This document shows, in pieces, positions 17,888 to 25,972 of a DNA stretch of 64,000 bases; within the stretch, counting starts at the first letter, position 1, and each line of letters starts with the position of its first letter. Below the pieces are notes generated by a model, which was not told the DNA's origin, did no database searches, and saw only the letters and a list, made by a program, of their open reading frames with translations. The DNA comes from Salinisphaera sp963835375. Its GTDB lineage: Bacteria > Pseudomonadota > Gammaproteobacteria > Nevskiales > Salinisphaeraceae. Made by a program: the position numbers and the translations under genes. The stretch spans positions 32,304 to 96,303 of the forward strand of contig CAWIGB010000004.1 in NCBI GenBank assembly GCA_963835375.1. The letters are read 5' to 3'.

Positions 17888-18928
17888 ATGGCTGAGCCGG
17901 CTGCCATGAGCGCCGGCGAGGGCCATGCCGACGACAGCGGTCCGCGGCGCATCGCAAGCCTGGCCGCCGCCGTTGTCGGCTTGCACCTCGTCGGCGTTGC
18001 CGTTCTTGTGGCGGCCGCCGCCCAGGGTACGTTGCTTTTCGGCCTGGGCACGCTGGCGTATCTGTTGGGTCTGCGTCATGCCTTCGATATCGACCATATC
18101 GCGGCGATCGACAACGTGACCCGCAAGTTGACGCGGGATGGGCGCCCGCCAGCGTTCGTGGGATTTGCCTTTTCGCTCGGGCATTCCTCGGTGGTTTTCG
18201 GGCTGTGTGTGCTGGCCGCCGTCTTTTCCCGACGCATTGGTGCGCATATCGACGGCGTGGCCGACGCGGGGGCATGGATCGGTACGCTGGCTTCGGCGTC
18301 TTTTCTGACCCTGATCGCGCTGGTCAACTTTCAGATCCTGCGCCAGCTGTGGCATCGATACCGGCAGCCGGATAACATCGGCGCCGACGGAGAGATCGAG
18401 GCGCTGCTGGCCCGGCGTGGTCTGCTGCTGCGCTGGCTTGGGCGCGGTTATCGCTGGATCGATACGAGCTGGAAGATGTATCCGCTCGGGCTGGCTTTCG
18501 GCCTCGGTTTTGATACCGCCACGGAGATCGCGTTGCTGGGCCTGTCGGCCGCGGCCGCGCAGCATACCGGCTGGGCGCCCTGGATGATGCTCGCACTCCC
18601 GGTACTGTTTGCCGCGGGGATGACGCTCATGGATTCGGTCAACGGCCTGCTCATGCAGCGGGCCTATCGCTGGGGGGATGGTGACCGGCGTCTGGGCTTC
18701 AATCTCGTGGTGACGGGTCTGTCGATCGTGCTGGCGTTCGTTGTCGGCGGGCTCGAATGGGTTCGACTGGCGGCGGATGCGTGGGCGCCGAATGGCCTGT
18801 TATCGGCCTGGCTGGATGCCATGCCCACGGCTGTCTTCGGTCTGGTGGTGCTGGTCGCATTCGCGCTGATCTGGCTGGCCGGCTATGGCATGCAGCGTCG
18901 CGCGGCTGGATCGCGGTCGTCGGGCTGA
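17888..18928 (+). CDS. NiCoT-family nickel/cobalt permease (HoxN/NixA type)
   Basis: About 346 residues, eight hydrophobic helices. The family signature LGLRHAFDIDHIAAIDNVTR (His-x4-Asp-His metal-recognition helix II) is present, as are FSLGHSSVV in helix III and LGLAFGLGFDTATEI, the other NiCoT signatures. High-affinity nickel uptake fits its place 20 bases after the permease and downstream of the urease genes, so nickel for UreE/UreG is the likely purpose. Start at ATG 17888 or at 17906; neither has a strong ribosome-binding site. Confidence 0.92.
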   Translation: MAEPAAMSAGEGHADDSGPRRIASLAAAVVGLHLVGVAVLVAAAAQGTLLFGLGTLAYLLGLRHAFDIDHIAAIDNVTRKLTRDGRPPAFVGFAFSLGHSSVVFGLCVLAAVFSRRIGAHIDGVADAGAWIGTLASASFLTLIALVNFQILRQLWHRYRQPDNIGADGEIEALLARRGLLLRWLGRGYRWIDTSWKMYPLGLAFGLGFDTATEIALLGLSAAAAQHTGWAPWMMLALPVLFAAGMTLMDSVNGLLMQRAYRWGDGDRRLGFNLVVTGLSIVLAFVVGGLEWVRLAADAWAPNGLLSAWLDAMPTAVFGLVVLVAFALIWLAGYGMQRRAAGSRSSG

Positions 18929-18932
18929 TACG

Positions 18933-18964
18933 AAAAAGCCGGCGGAGCGTCATGCCCCGCCAGC
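18933..18964 (-). terminator. Probable terminator for the Old Yellow Enzyme gene
   Basis: On the minus strand an imperfect GC stem (GCTGGCGGGGC / GCTCCGCCGGC) is followed by TTTTT. It lies between the convergent NiCoT and Old Yellow Enzyme genes. A second, short CGGCC/GGCCG hairpin with a T-rich tail on the plus strand (about 18994-19020) overlaps the enzyme's stop codon and could stop transcripts from the urease side. Confidence 0.5.
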
Positions 18965-19003
18965 TCGATGTTGCGGGCTGTCGCCCGAGGGGAACCGGCC
19001 GTA

Positions 19004-20116
19004 TCAGGCCGTTTCTTCTTCCAGCGTCGGATAGTCGGTGTAACCGGTCTCGTCGCCCCCGTAGAAGGTCGATGGGTCGGGTTCGTTGAGCTCGGCGTTC
19101 TGCCGGAAGCGCTCCACCAGATCCGGATTGGCGATGTAGGGCCGGCCGAAGGCGGCGCCGTCGCCATAACCGTTCTCGATCAGCTTCTCGGTGCGTTCCG
19201 CCGTGTAGTGGCCGCAGAAGATCAACGCGCCACGGGCGAACCGCTTGCGCATCGCTGCACGGAATTCATCGGTGAGCTTGATGTCGCCGCCGGCCCAGTC
19301 CGGCTCGTTGATGTGCAGATAAGCCAGGCCGCGCTCTTCGAGCTGCTCGGCCAAGTGGAAGGCCATCGCCTTGGGTTCGTCGTCGGTCAGGCCGAAGATC
19401 TCGATGAACGGCGAGATGCGGATGCCCACGCGATCGGCGCCCATCACCTCGACCACGGCATCGACGACTTCGAGCGTCAGCCGGGCGCGGTTTTCGATCG
19501 AGCCGCCATAGGCATCGGTGCGCTGGTTCGAGCCGGTCGCCATGAACTGCTGCAGCAGATAGGCGTTGGCCGCGTGGACTTCCACCATGTCGAAACCGGC
19601 CCGCTTGGCGCGGATCGCCGCCTGGCGGTATTCGTCGATGACGTCCGGGATTTCCTTGGTCTCCAGCGCGCGCGGCGTGGAGGTCGGATGGTTGCCCGAG
19701 CTGCCGTCCTCGAACTCGACATAGCACTCCGCGCCTTCGGCCTTCAGCGCGCTCGGCGCGACCGGCTTGCGGCCGTCGGGATGCACCATTTCATGACCGA
19801 TGCGGCCGACGTGCCAGAGCTGCAGACACATGCGCCCGCCGGCGTCGTGCACCGCGTCGACCACCTTCGACCAGCCGGCCTCCTGTTCGTCGGTGAAGAT
19901 GCCCGGCGTGTAGACATAGCCGCGAGCCGATTCGGAGATGTTGGTGGCTTCCGAGATGATCAGCCCGGCGCCGGCGCGCTGGGCATAGTAGGTCTGCTGC
20001 ATCTTGCCCGGTACGAGATCGGGGCAGCGGGCGCGCGTGAGCGGGGCCATGACCACGCGATTGGGCAGTTCCAGTGAACCGAAACGAATTGGCGAAAGCA
20101 GTTTGTCGTAAGACAT
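19004..20116 (-). CDS. Old Yellow Enzyme family flavin reductase (NemA-like alkene reductase)
   Basis: 370 residues, FMN-dependent NAD(P)H reductase of activated alkenes, quinones or nitro compounds. Barrel start LLSPIRFGSLELPNRVVMAP with TRARCPD, substrate-binding His-x2-Asn in VEVHAANAYLLQQF, proton-donor Tyr in DAYGGSIENRARL, and FMN phosphate site GDGAAFGRPYIANPDL. A good AAAGGA site precedes the ATG. A perfect TTGACGTCAA palindrome lies 20-29 bases upstream of the start, which suggests a dedicated repressor not present nearby. Confidence 0.93.
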   Translation of the reverse strand: MSYDKLLSPIRFGSLELPNRVVMAPLTRARCPDLVPGKMQQTYYAQRAGAGLIISEATNISESARGYVYTPGIFTDEQEAGWSKVVDAVHDAGGRMCLQLWHVGRIGHEMVHPDGRKPVAPSALKAEGAECYVEFEDGSSGNHPTSTPRALETKEIPDVIDEYRQAAIRAKRAGFDMVEVHAANAYLLQQFMATGSNQRTDAYGGSIENRARLTLEVVDAVVEVMGADRVGIRISPFIEIFGLTDDEPKAMAFHLAEQLEERGLAYLHINEPDWAGGDIKLTDEFRAAMRKRFARGALIFCGHYTAERTEKLIENGYGDGAAFGRPYIANPDLVERFRQNAELNEPDPSTFYGGDETGYTDYPTLEEETA

Positions 20117-20135
20117 GAACGTCCTTTGATGAACC

Positions 20136-20145
20136 TTGACGTCAA
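20136..20145. promoter_or_regulatory. Candidate operator palindrome upstream of the Old Yellow Enzyme gene
   Basis: TTGACGTCAA is a perfect ten-base palindrome; a second TTGACG half follows at 20150-20155. The position just upstream of the ribosome-binding site of the minus-strand gene fits a repressor site. Confidence 0.35.
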
Positions 20146-20184
20146 TGACTTGACGGCACTCGGCGCAAATTCAACGGGGAGCGA

Positions 20185-20640
20185 TCAATTGGCGGGCGAC
20201 ACGGTCAGCGTGCCCTTCATCCCGGCGCGAAAGTGACCGGGAAATGTACAGATGTATTCATAGTCGCCGGGTTTTGTGGGCGCGGTGAACGTGATCGTGT
20301 CGCTGTGGCCGCCGCCGACCATGGCCGTGTGCGCGATGACGCGGTCGCTCATCGATTCGGGGATGTAGTCGTTGTCGGGGGCGCTCCGGGCTGCATTATC
20401 GAAGGCGCCGGCATCCGTGCCCGACTTCAGCAGCACCCAGTTGTGCGACATGGCCGAGGCCGGCAGGTGCGACTTGTTGACCAGCTTGAGGGTGATCTTC
20501 TCGCCGGGGGCCACGGTGATGTGATCCTGTGAGAAACGCAGGTCGTTGCGTCCGACAATGGTGACGCTCTTGGTCGGCGCGGCCAGCGCCGCCGTTGTAA
20601 TGAGTAACAGAACGCTTGCGGCGATCAGGCGACGAAACAT
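20185..20640 (-). CDS. Secreted blue copper protein (azurin/auracyanin type cupredoxin)
   Basis: 151 residues with a signal peptide (RRLIAASVLLLITTAALA, cleavage after ALA), so a periplasmic electron carrier. Type-1 copper ligands can be assigned: His in ASAMSHNWVLL, then Cys, His and Met in CTFPGHFRAGMKG. The Cys-x4-His-x4-Met spacing is one residue longer than classical azurin and is the auracyanin-like arrangement. It sits between an alcohol dehydrogenase and an Old Yellow Enzyme on the same strand. Confidence 0.92.
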   Translation of the reverse strand: MFRRLIAASVLLLITTAALAAPTKSVTIVGRNDLRFSQDHITVAPGEKITLKLVNKSHLPASAMSHNWVLLKSGTDAGAFDNAARSAPDNDYIPESMSDRVIAHTAMVGGGHSDTITFTAPTKPGDYEYICTFPGHFRAGMKGTLTVSPAN

Positions 20641-20716
20641 CGAGAACTCCTTGGGCCGGTGGTGACGGCCGATCGAATGCATCAGGGCTCGGACATCGTC
20701 GCGAGAGCGACGTTCC

Positions 20717-21841
20717 TCAGAACTGAATGACCTGACGGATGGCCTCGCCGGCGGCCAATCGCTCGAAGCCGAGGTTGATCTCGTCCAACGCCAGGCGATG
20801 GGTGAGCAACCGGTCCACCGGCAGCCGGCCGGCCTGGTAGAGCGCGATGTAATCGGGGATATCGAGCTTGGGCACATGCCCGCCCAGGTAGGAGCCGAGC
20901 AGGCGGCGCTCCTGCGCCACAAGCGTGAGGGCGGGCAGCGACATGCGCGAATCGGGATGCTGCAGGCCGGCGGTGACGGTGGTGCCGCCCTTGCCGGTGG
21001 CGTCATAGGCGAATTCCAGCGCCTTGGCGACCCCGGCGAATTCGGCGGCGATATCCACGCCGCCGCCGGTCAGGTCGCGAATCTGCTCCAGCGCGTTGTC
21101 GTCGCTCGGGTCGACGGTAGCGGTGGCACCGAGCGAACGCGCGGTCTCGAGCTTGTCCGGGACGATATCCGCCGCGATCACCTGGGAGGCGCCGCCCGCG
21201 ATCGCGCCGAGCACGGCCGACAGGCCCACGCCGCCCAGCCCCACCACGAGCACGCTCTGGCCGAGCCGCATCTGCGCGGTCTGCAGTACCGCGCCGACCC
21301 CGGTCAGCACGGCACAGCCGAATACGGCGGCGATATCGAAATCCAGCGACTTGTCGATCCGGATCAGCGATTCGGTGGCCACCACCGCGTATTCGGCAAA
21401 GCCGGATACGCCCATATGATGATGAACGTCGTGGCCGTGCTGCGACAGCCGGCGCCCGCCGGACAGCAGGATGCCCGCATTGTTGGCTTCGGCCCCCGGC
21501 GTACACAGCGCAGCGCGTCCATCGGCGCAGTAGGCACAATGGCCGCAGCTCGGCACGAAGGCACAGACCACATGATCGCCGACCGCGAAATCGGTCACGC
21601 CGTCGCCCAGTTCCACGATTTCGCCGGCGGCTTCGTGGCCGAGCACCATCGGGGTGGGGCGGGGGCGATTGCCGTCGATACTCGACAGATCGGAATGACA
21701 CAGCCCGGCGGCGTGCATCTTCACCAGCACTTCGCCGCGCGCGGGGCCGGCCAGTTCCACCGTCTCGATCGACAACGGTTTCGATTCGGAATAGGGGCGC
21801 GCGGCGCCCATTTCGTGCAGTACGGCGGCACGGGTTTGCAT
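20717..21841 (-). CDS. Zinc-dependent alcohol dehydrogenase (class III-like MDR family)
   Basis: 374 residues. Catalytic zinc ligands in AAGLCHSDLS and LGHEAAGEIVE, structural-zinc cysteines in SCGHCAYCADGRAALC, and the NAD-binding VLVVGLGGVGLSAVLGA. A His-rich insert (HGHDVHHHMG) precedes the coenzyme domain. Lacking the full set of formaldehyde dehydrogenase features, its substrate is open. A 76-base gap separates it from the cupredoxin downstream. Confidence 0.9.
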   Translation of the reverse strand: MQTRAAVLHEMGAARPYSESKPLSIETVELAGPARGEVLVKMHAAGLCHSDLSSIDGNRPRPTPMVLGHEAAGEIVELGDGVTDFAVGDHVVCAFVPSCGHCAYCADGRAALCTPGAEANNAGILLSGGRRLSQHGHDVHHHMGVSGFAEYAVVATESLIRIDKSLDFDIAAVFGCAVLTGVGAVLQTAQMRLGQSVLVVGLGGVGLSAVLGAIAGGASQVIAADIVPDKLETARSLGATATVDPSDDNALEQIRDLTGGGVDIAAEFAGVAKALEFAYDATGKGGTTVTAGLQHPDSRMSLPALTLVAQERRLLGSYLGGHVPKLDIPDYIALYQAGRLPVDRLLTHRLALDEINLGFERLAAGEAIRQVIQF

Positions 21842-22025
21842 ATCGACCTCGCGGGCTGAGTCGGCGGGGCGGCCATCGCGCTTGCGCCGCCGGTTGATGG
21901 AGCGATGGGGTCAGACTACACGAGCCGATCGCGCTCATGCAGCGCCCCGGGTCGGGTCCGATTTAGATTTGTCGCCCGGCCTGTTGCACAATGCAGCGCT
22001 GATTCGAATCCAGCCCTGCCCACCG

Positions 22026-22598
22026 ATGGAAGCCACGCAACGCACCTATCCCGTCGAAATCGCCGGACTCAAGCGCGAACTGCCCCTGTTTCAGGTGGCC
22101 TCGGGGGTCCGTATCGCCGTGCTCAACGTGCTGGGCGACACGGCCCTGGTGCAGGCCGCGGCGACCGGGTTGGCGACTCGCCTGGCCGCGCTCGATTACG
22201 GCGTGCTGGTGACCGCGGAAGCGAAGTCGATTCCGTTGATCCATGCCCTGTCGGTGGCCACGGCACGTCCGTACGTGGTGCTGCGCAAGAGCTACAAGCC
22301 TTACATGGGCGATGCGCTCTCGGCGACCACCCACTCGATCACCACGGGCGACGAACAGACGCTGTATCTGGATGCCAAGGATCGTGATCTGGTGGCGAAT
22401 GCGCGGATCGTGCTGGTCGACGACGTGATCAGCTCCGGCTCCACGCTGGAGGCGATGCGCAAGATCATGGACCACGCCGGCGCGATCATCGCCGGCGAGG
22501 CCGCGATCATGACCGAGGGCGATCGCAGCGACTGGTCCGATGTCATTGCGCTCGGCCATCTGCCGATATTCGATGGCAGCGACGTCTCGGCGGGCTGA
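22026..22598 (+). CDS. Purine phosphoribosyltransferase (adenine/xanthine type)
   Basis: 190 residues with a type I PRTase fold. The PRPP-binding loop is IVLVDDVISSGSTLEAM; upstream VTAEAKSIPLIHALSVATAR and YVVLRKSYKPYMGD match the hood region of Apt/Xpt-like enzymes. Salvage of adenine or a related base is the likely role, but the exact base cannot be read. Monocistronic, divergent from the alcohol dehydrogenase. Confidence 0.82.
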   Translation: MEATQRTYPVEIAGLKRELPLFQVASGVRIAVLNVLGDTALVQAAATGLATRLAALDYGVLVTAEAKSIPLIHALSVATARPYVVLRKSYKPYMGDALSATTHSITTGDEQTLYLDAKDRDLVANARIVLVDDVISSGSTLEAMRKIMDHAGAIIAGEAAIMTEGDRSDWSDVIALGHLPIFDGSDVSAG

Positions 22599-22633
22599 GA
22601 TCGCCGCCCTGCAACAGCCGTTGCATCGCAGAA

Positions 22634-22655
22634 AAGGGCGGCCCGGGGCCGCCCT
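22634..22655 (-). terminator. Rho-independent terminator for the dienelactone hydrolase gene
   Basis: A near-perfect stem AAGGGCGGCC / GGCCGCCCTT with a two-base loop; on the minus strand it is followed by TTTTC. It may also stop the convergent phosphoribosyltransferase transcript. Confidence 0.75.
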
Positions 22656-22669
22656 TGACTGTTTGCGCG

Positions 22670-23341
22670 TCAGCCTTTGAGATGACGCTCGAAAAACGCC
22701 ATGCTGCGCTGCCAGGCCAGCTTGCTGGCCTCGGGGTCGTAGTAGTCCCACTCCTCGTTGCCGAAGGCGTGCTGAGCCTCGTAGCGATAGCACTCGTGCT
22801 CGACGTTGCCGGCTTCCAGTTTCTTCTCGAAGGCATCCGCCTGCTCGATCGGGAAGAACGTATCCTGCGTGGCGAAATGACACTGGAGCGGCACATCGAT
22901 CGCGCTGGCATCGCCGGCCTCGTCCGGCGGGATGCCGTACCATGATACGGCCACATCGGTTTCGGGGACGTGCATGGCCGCGAGAACGGCAAGCACGCCG
23001 CCCATGCAGAAACCGATCACGCCAACTGATGCGCTGTCCTGCTTGAGATACTGGACCGCACCGCGCACGTCCTGCGTGGCGGCATCGGAGAAATCCAGAT
23101 CGTCCATCTTGTGCTCGGCTTCGGCGGCGTCCAGCGCCTTCTCGCCGCGGTACAGATCGGGGATGAGTACGCGGTAACCGGCATCGGTCCATTGCTTGCC
23201 TACGCGCTTGATCTGGTCATTGAGACCCCACCATTCCTGAATCACGACGATACCCGGCGCATTGGCCTGGCCATCCGGTTCGGCATAGAAGCCGGGCGCC
23301 GTGGCGCCGTCGGGTCGGGTGAATTCGATCTGCTTGCCCAT
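22670..23341 (-). CDS. Dienelactone hydrolase family protein
   Basis: 223 residues, alpha/beta hydrolase. The Cys nucleophile elbow GVIGFCMGGVLA, the acid in HFATQDTFFP and the His in YEAQHAFGN give the Cys-Asp-His triad of dienelactone hydrolases. IVVIQEWWGLNDQIKR is the typical N-terminal strand and loop. No aromatic degradation genes lie near it, so the substrate is uncertain. Confidence 0.9.
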   Translation of the reverse strand: MGKQIEFTRPDGATAPGFYAEPDGQANAPGIVVIQEWWGLNDQIKRVGKQWTDAGYRVLIPDLYRGEKALDAAEAEHKMDDLDFSDAATQDVRGAVQYLKQDSASVGVIGFCMGGVLAVLAAMHVPETDVAVSWYGIPPDEAGDASAIDVPLQCHFATQDTFFPIEQADAFEKKLEAGNVEHECYRYEAQHAFGNEEWDYYDPEASKLAWQRSMAFFERHLKG

Positions 23342-23610
23342 GAATAATCCTCATTGTCGATCAGTGCGCTCATCCTAACCCGATGCTCGCCATGGACAAC
23401 ACGGGCAGCGGCCGGCGCGCACCGCCGATCGGGAGTCGGTTCATCGCGCTCGGAGATGTTGTCCGATGGATGCGCGCAAGCCTGTGAAATACCACAGGAG
23501 CCGGCTGTTCGCGCGGCCTGGCCGGTGATTGAAGGGACGGGCCTGCTTTGACAGCGTGCCCGCCAGCCGGCACAAGTACGGTCTCCGGGGGATTCGAAAC
23601 AGGTCAGACT

Positions 23611-24105
23611 ATGCAGGGCGCATCGGCCGGTGGCCCACGCCAGGCCGGCTTCACGCTGATCGAACTGATGATCGTGGTGGCGATCATCGGCGTGCTGGCG
23701 TCCATCGCCGTGCCGTTGTATCGCCACTACGAGGCGCGCGCCAGGATCAGCGAAGGATTGGTGCTGGCCCAGCCGCTCAAGCAGGCCGTGGCCGAGTACT
23801 ACAGCACGCACGGCCGTCTGCCCGAAAGCGGTTCCTGGAATGGCGTGTTGGCGGAGCTGAACATGCCGAGTGGCGCAGACGGTGCCGCCAGCGGGCAGTA
23901 CGTCAAGCGTATCTGGTGGCACAACAATGCAGCGCAGCCCGGGATCTATATCCGATACGCAGGTGGGGCAATCGACGGCCGGCTCCTCTACCTGAACGCG
24001 AATTTCGGCTCGGGCGCCATCAGTTGGCGCTGCACGGCGCCGTCAGCGCACAGCAGCGAGGACCCTGGCGTTCCAACGGACGACCTGCCGTCGAGTTGTC
24101 GTTAA
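23611..24105 (+). CDS. Type IV major-pilin-like protein (PilA family)
   Basis: 164 residues. A 13-residue leader ends in Gly (GPRQAG) before the N-methylated Phe, and FTLIELMIVVAIIGVLA with Glu5 is the prepilin peptidase signature and hydrophobic stalk. Two Cys near the end (SWRCTAP and DLPSSCR) would make the D-region disulfide. It has no pilus-assembly neighbours and stands alone, so it may be the major pilin with machinery elsewhere or an orphan pilin. ATG at 23611 preferred over upstream starts because a short leader is the rule. Confidence 0.92.
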   Translation: MQGASAGGPRQAGFTLIELMIVVAIIGVLASIAVPLYRHYEARARISEGLVLAQPLKQAVAEYYSTHGRLPESGSWNGVLAELNMPSGADGAASGQYVKRIWWHNNAAQPGIYIRYAGGAIDGRLLYLNANFGSGAISWRCTAPSAHSSEDPGVPTDDLPSSCR

Positions 24106-24454
24106 CCTCGGGACAGGCCTTGCGGGGCGCTACCGCGACTACCCGATCGAACTCGCCGACCAGGCGCTGACGATCAAGTGCGACAACGTCCCGCTGATGG
24201 CGGCCGGGAACGTATCGCTGGATGACATCGAAAACGTGATCAAGCTCAGGCCGGCACGTCCACTGCGGCCTGCAGCGGGGCGCGCCCGATGTCTGGTATG
24301 CGCTCCACTGGCGGCACTGGGCTCGTTGCCGGGCTGGGCCGGAGTCATTGACGCGGCCAGAGAACCGGTCCGGGCTTCAGCGCCGAGCGTCCGGGCGAGT
24401 TGAAAACCCTTATGGCGACGCGCGGGGAGGCTCGCTTCGGCCGCAGAGCCGGCC
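24106..24454. other. Stretch without a supported gene after the pilin
   Basis: Frames are open in short pieces (for example around 24110-24290, reading YRDYPIELADQALTIKCDN) but with no start, no recognisable family and no continuation. It could be the remnant of a second small gene or the pilin 3' untranslated region. No terminator hairpin with a T run was found. Confidence 0.35.
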
Positions 24455-24871
24455 TCAGTCGCCGTGCTTGAAGCGCCGCAGCTCGCGGCGTTGTTTCTTG
24501 TCCGGTCGGGCCGTGGGACGCGGCATGGAGATCCGCGCCGCGCGGCGCTCGGCGGCGCGTTCGGTGCGGCGTTCGCGGCTGGCCTCGGTTTCAACGTACA
24601 GAGCCTCGGCCTGGCTCGCGGGGCCGCGCTTGTCGGATACGTCGACGACCTCGATCTCGAATACCACCTCGCCCTTGGTCACCCGTAACTGATGGCCAGC
24701 GCGAACCGAGCCGCTGGGCTTGGCCTTGTGACCGTTGATCTCGATCTTGCCGCCCTTGACGGCGGTCGAAGCCAGACTGCGGGTCTTGAAGAACCGAGCC
24801 GCCCACAGCCATTTGTCGACCCGCACGGCGGGTTCGGCTGACGATTCCGACTTGCGTGATGCTTGGCTCAT
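24455..24871 (-). CDS. hslR: Ribosome-associated heat shock protein 15 (S4 domain), HslR
   Basis: About 138 residues. S4 RNA-binding domain at the N-terminus: VRVDKWLWAARFFKTRSLA, GGKIEINGHKAKPS, VRAGHQLRVTKGE; then a basic, Arg/Glu-rich tail ending DKKQRRELRRFKHGD. HslR recycles 50S subunits that carry nascent chains. Start at MSQASRKSE chosen; an in-frame ATG 21 bases further upstream is possible. Confidence 0.9.
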   Translation of the reverse strand: MSQASRKSESSAEPAVRVDKWLWAARFFKTRSLASTAVKGGKIEINGHKAKPSGSVRAGHQLRVTKGEVVFEIEVVDVSDKRGPASQAEALYVETEASRERRTERAAERRAARISMPRPTARPDKKQRRELRRFKHGD

Positions 24872-24909
24872 GCCGAGACTTTGACAGGCCATGACTGTGA
24901 GGCCAAGAC

Positions 24910-25191
24910 GTGCTCGACCGATTTCGTATCAATTATCGACTCGCCGTCGAACCAGACGGCCGTGTGACCACCCGTACCGGCCGGGCGCCCGCCGGTTTCG
25001 TCGCCGCGGTGGCCGACATCGTGCGGCTGCACGGTATCGAGCGCGGTACGATCGAATGCAAGGGCAAAGGGGCCGCGGCAAGACTGCGTTTCACCGGCGG
25101 TTTTCCCGAGCGCGGGCGGCAGGCGATCCGCAATGTCTGGAAGCCGCCGGTCGGCCCAGGCCCCGGCGGCGGAAGCCGTGCCGTCGGCTGA
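24910..25191 (+). CDS. Small conserved protein, possibly DUF3634 family
   Basis: 93 residues with a GTG start. No signal peptide or membrane helix. The pattern FRINYRLAVEPDGRVTTRTG, then GFVAAVADIVRLHGIERGTI, ECKGKGAAARLRFTGG and ERGRQAIRNVW recalls the small gammaproteobacterial DUF3634 proteins, from memory only. Divergent from hslR with 38 bases between the starts, 54 bases upstream of a GST gene. Function unknown. Confidence 0.6.
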   Translation: MLDRFRINYRLAVEPDGRVTTRTGRAPAGFVAAVADIVRLHGIERGTIECKGKGAAARLRFTGGFPERGRQAIRNVWKPPVGPGPGGGSRAVG

Positions 25192-25245
25192 CGAAGCGCC
25201 CGCGGCGGGTTATGGTCGGAATCGTCATCATCACGAAAGCCGACC

Positions 25246-25911
25246 ATGATCACGGTCCATCATCTCGAAAATTCGCGTTCCCAGCGTGTGCTCTGGCTGC
25301 TCGAAGAACTGGAGATCGAGTACAAGGTCGAACGCTACGCGCGTGACCCGAAAACGCAGCTTGCGCCCGATTCGCTCAAGCGCGTGCATCCGCTTGGCAA
25401 GTCGCCGGTGATCACCGACGGGCGCCGTACCGTCGCCGAGACCGGCCTGATCATCGACTACATCGTGCGCGAGCACGGCGGCGGGCGGCTCGCGCCGAGG
25501 CCGGGTAGCGAGGATCATCTGCGCTATCAGTACTGGTTGCATTACGCCGAGGGCTCACTGATGCCTCCGCTGTTGCTGCAGCTGGTATTCGATACCGTTG
25601 AGGAGAAAACGCCGCGGCTGGCGCGGCCGGTGGCTCGCGCGATCTCCGGGCAGGTCAAGAAACAGTTCATTCGACCGCAACGGCTGCTGCATTTCGATTA
25701 TCTGGAAAACGAGCTGCGCAGTCATGAATGGTTTGTCGACGACACCTTCAGCGCGGCCGACATCATGCTCAGTTTTCCGATCGAGGCTGCGGTGGCGCGC
25801 GGCGGGGCCGGCGAGCGTTGTCCGAAACTGCGCGAATTCGTCGAGCGCATTCACGCCCGGCCGGCCTATCAGCGGGCACTGGAGCGCGGCGGCCCGTACG
25901 CCTACGCGTAA
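25246..25911 (+). CDS. Glutathione S-transferase family protein
   Basis: 221 residues. N-terminal thioredoxin-like domain with MITVHHLENSRSQRVLWLLE and the cis-Pro/glutathione-binding GKSPVITDGRRTVAETG; C-terminal all-alpha domain with FVDDTFSAADIMLSFPIE (the N-capping Ser/Asp motif). Detoxification or reductive role; no specific substrate can be inferred. Confidence 0.93.
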   Translation: MITVHHLENSRSQRVLWLLEELEIEYKVERYARDPKTQLAPDSLKRVHPLGKSPVITDGRRTVAETGLIIDYIVREHGGGRLAPRPGSEDHLRYQYWLHYAEGSLMPPLLLQLVFDTVEEKTPRLARPVARAISGQVKKQFIRPQRLLHFDYLENELRSHEWFVDDTFSAADIMLSFPIEAAVARGGAGERCPKLREFVERIHARPAYQRALERGGPYAYA

Positions 25912-25926
25912 GTTTCACGCATGAAA

Positions 25927-25948
25927 AAGCCCGGCCGGAGCCGGGCTT
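25927..25948. terminator. Bidirectional terminator between convergent genes
   Basis: Stem AAGCCCGGC / GCCGGGCTT with loop CGGA, preceded by AAAAA (a T run on the minus strand) and followed by CATG. It separates the GST gene from the minus-strand Gln-rich gene. Confidence 0.8.
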
Positions 25949-25972
25949 CATGTCAGTCACCGTCGGACCAGC

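Noticed and set aside
17874..17909. Short ORF MRGFEWLSRLP between the permease and NiCoT gene
   Set aside because: Only 11 codons, no ribosome-binding site, overlaps the NiCoT start region and shows no conservation evidence.
21990..22030. GATTCGAATCC resembling a tRNA T-loop
   Set aside because: The arm does not pair with a proper seven-base loop, no acceptor stem partner exists about 60 bases away, and it lies just before the phosphoribosyltransferase ATG.
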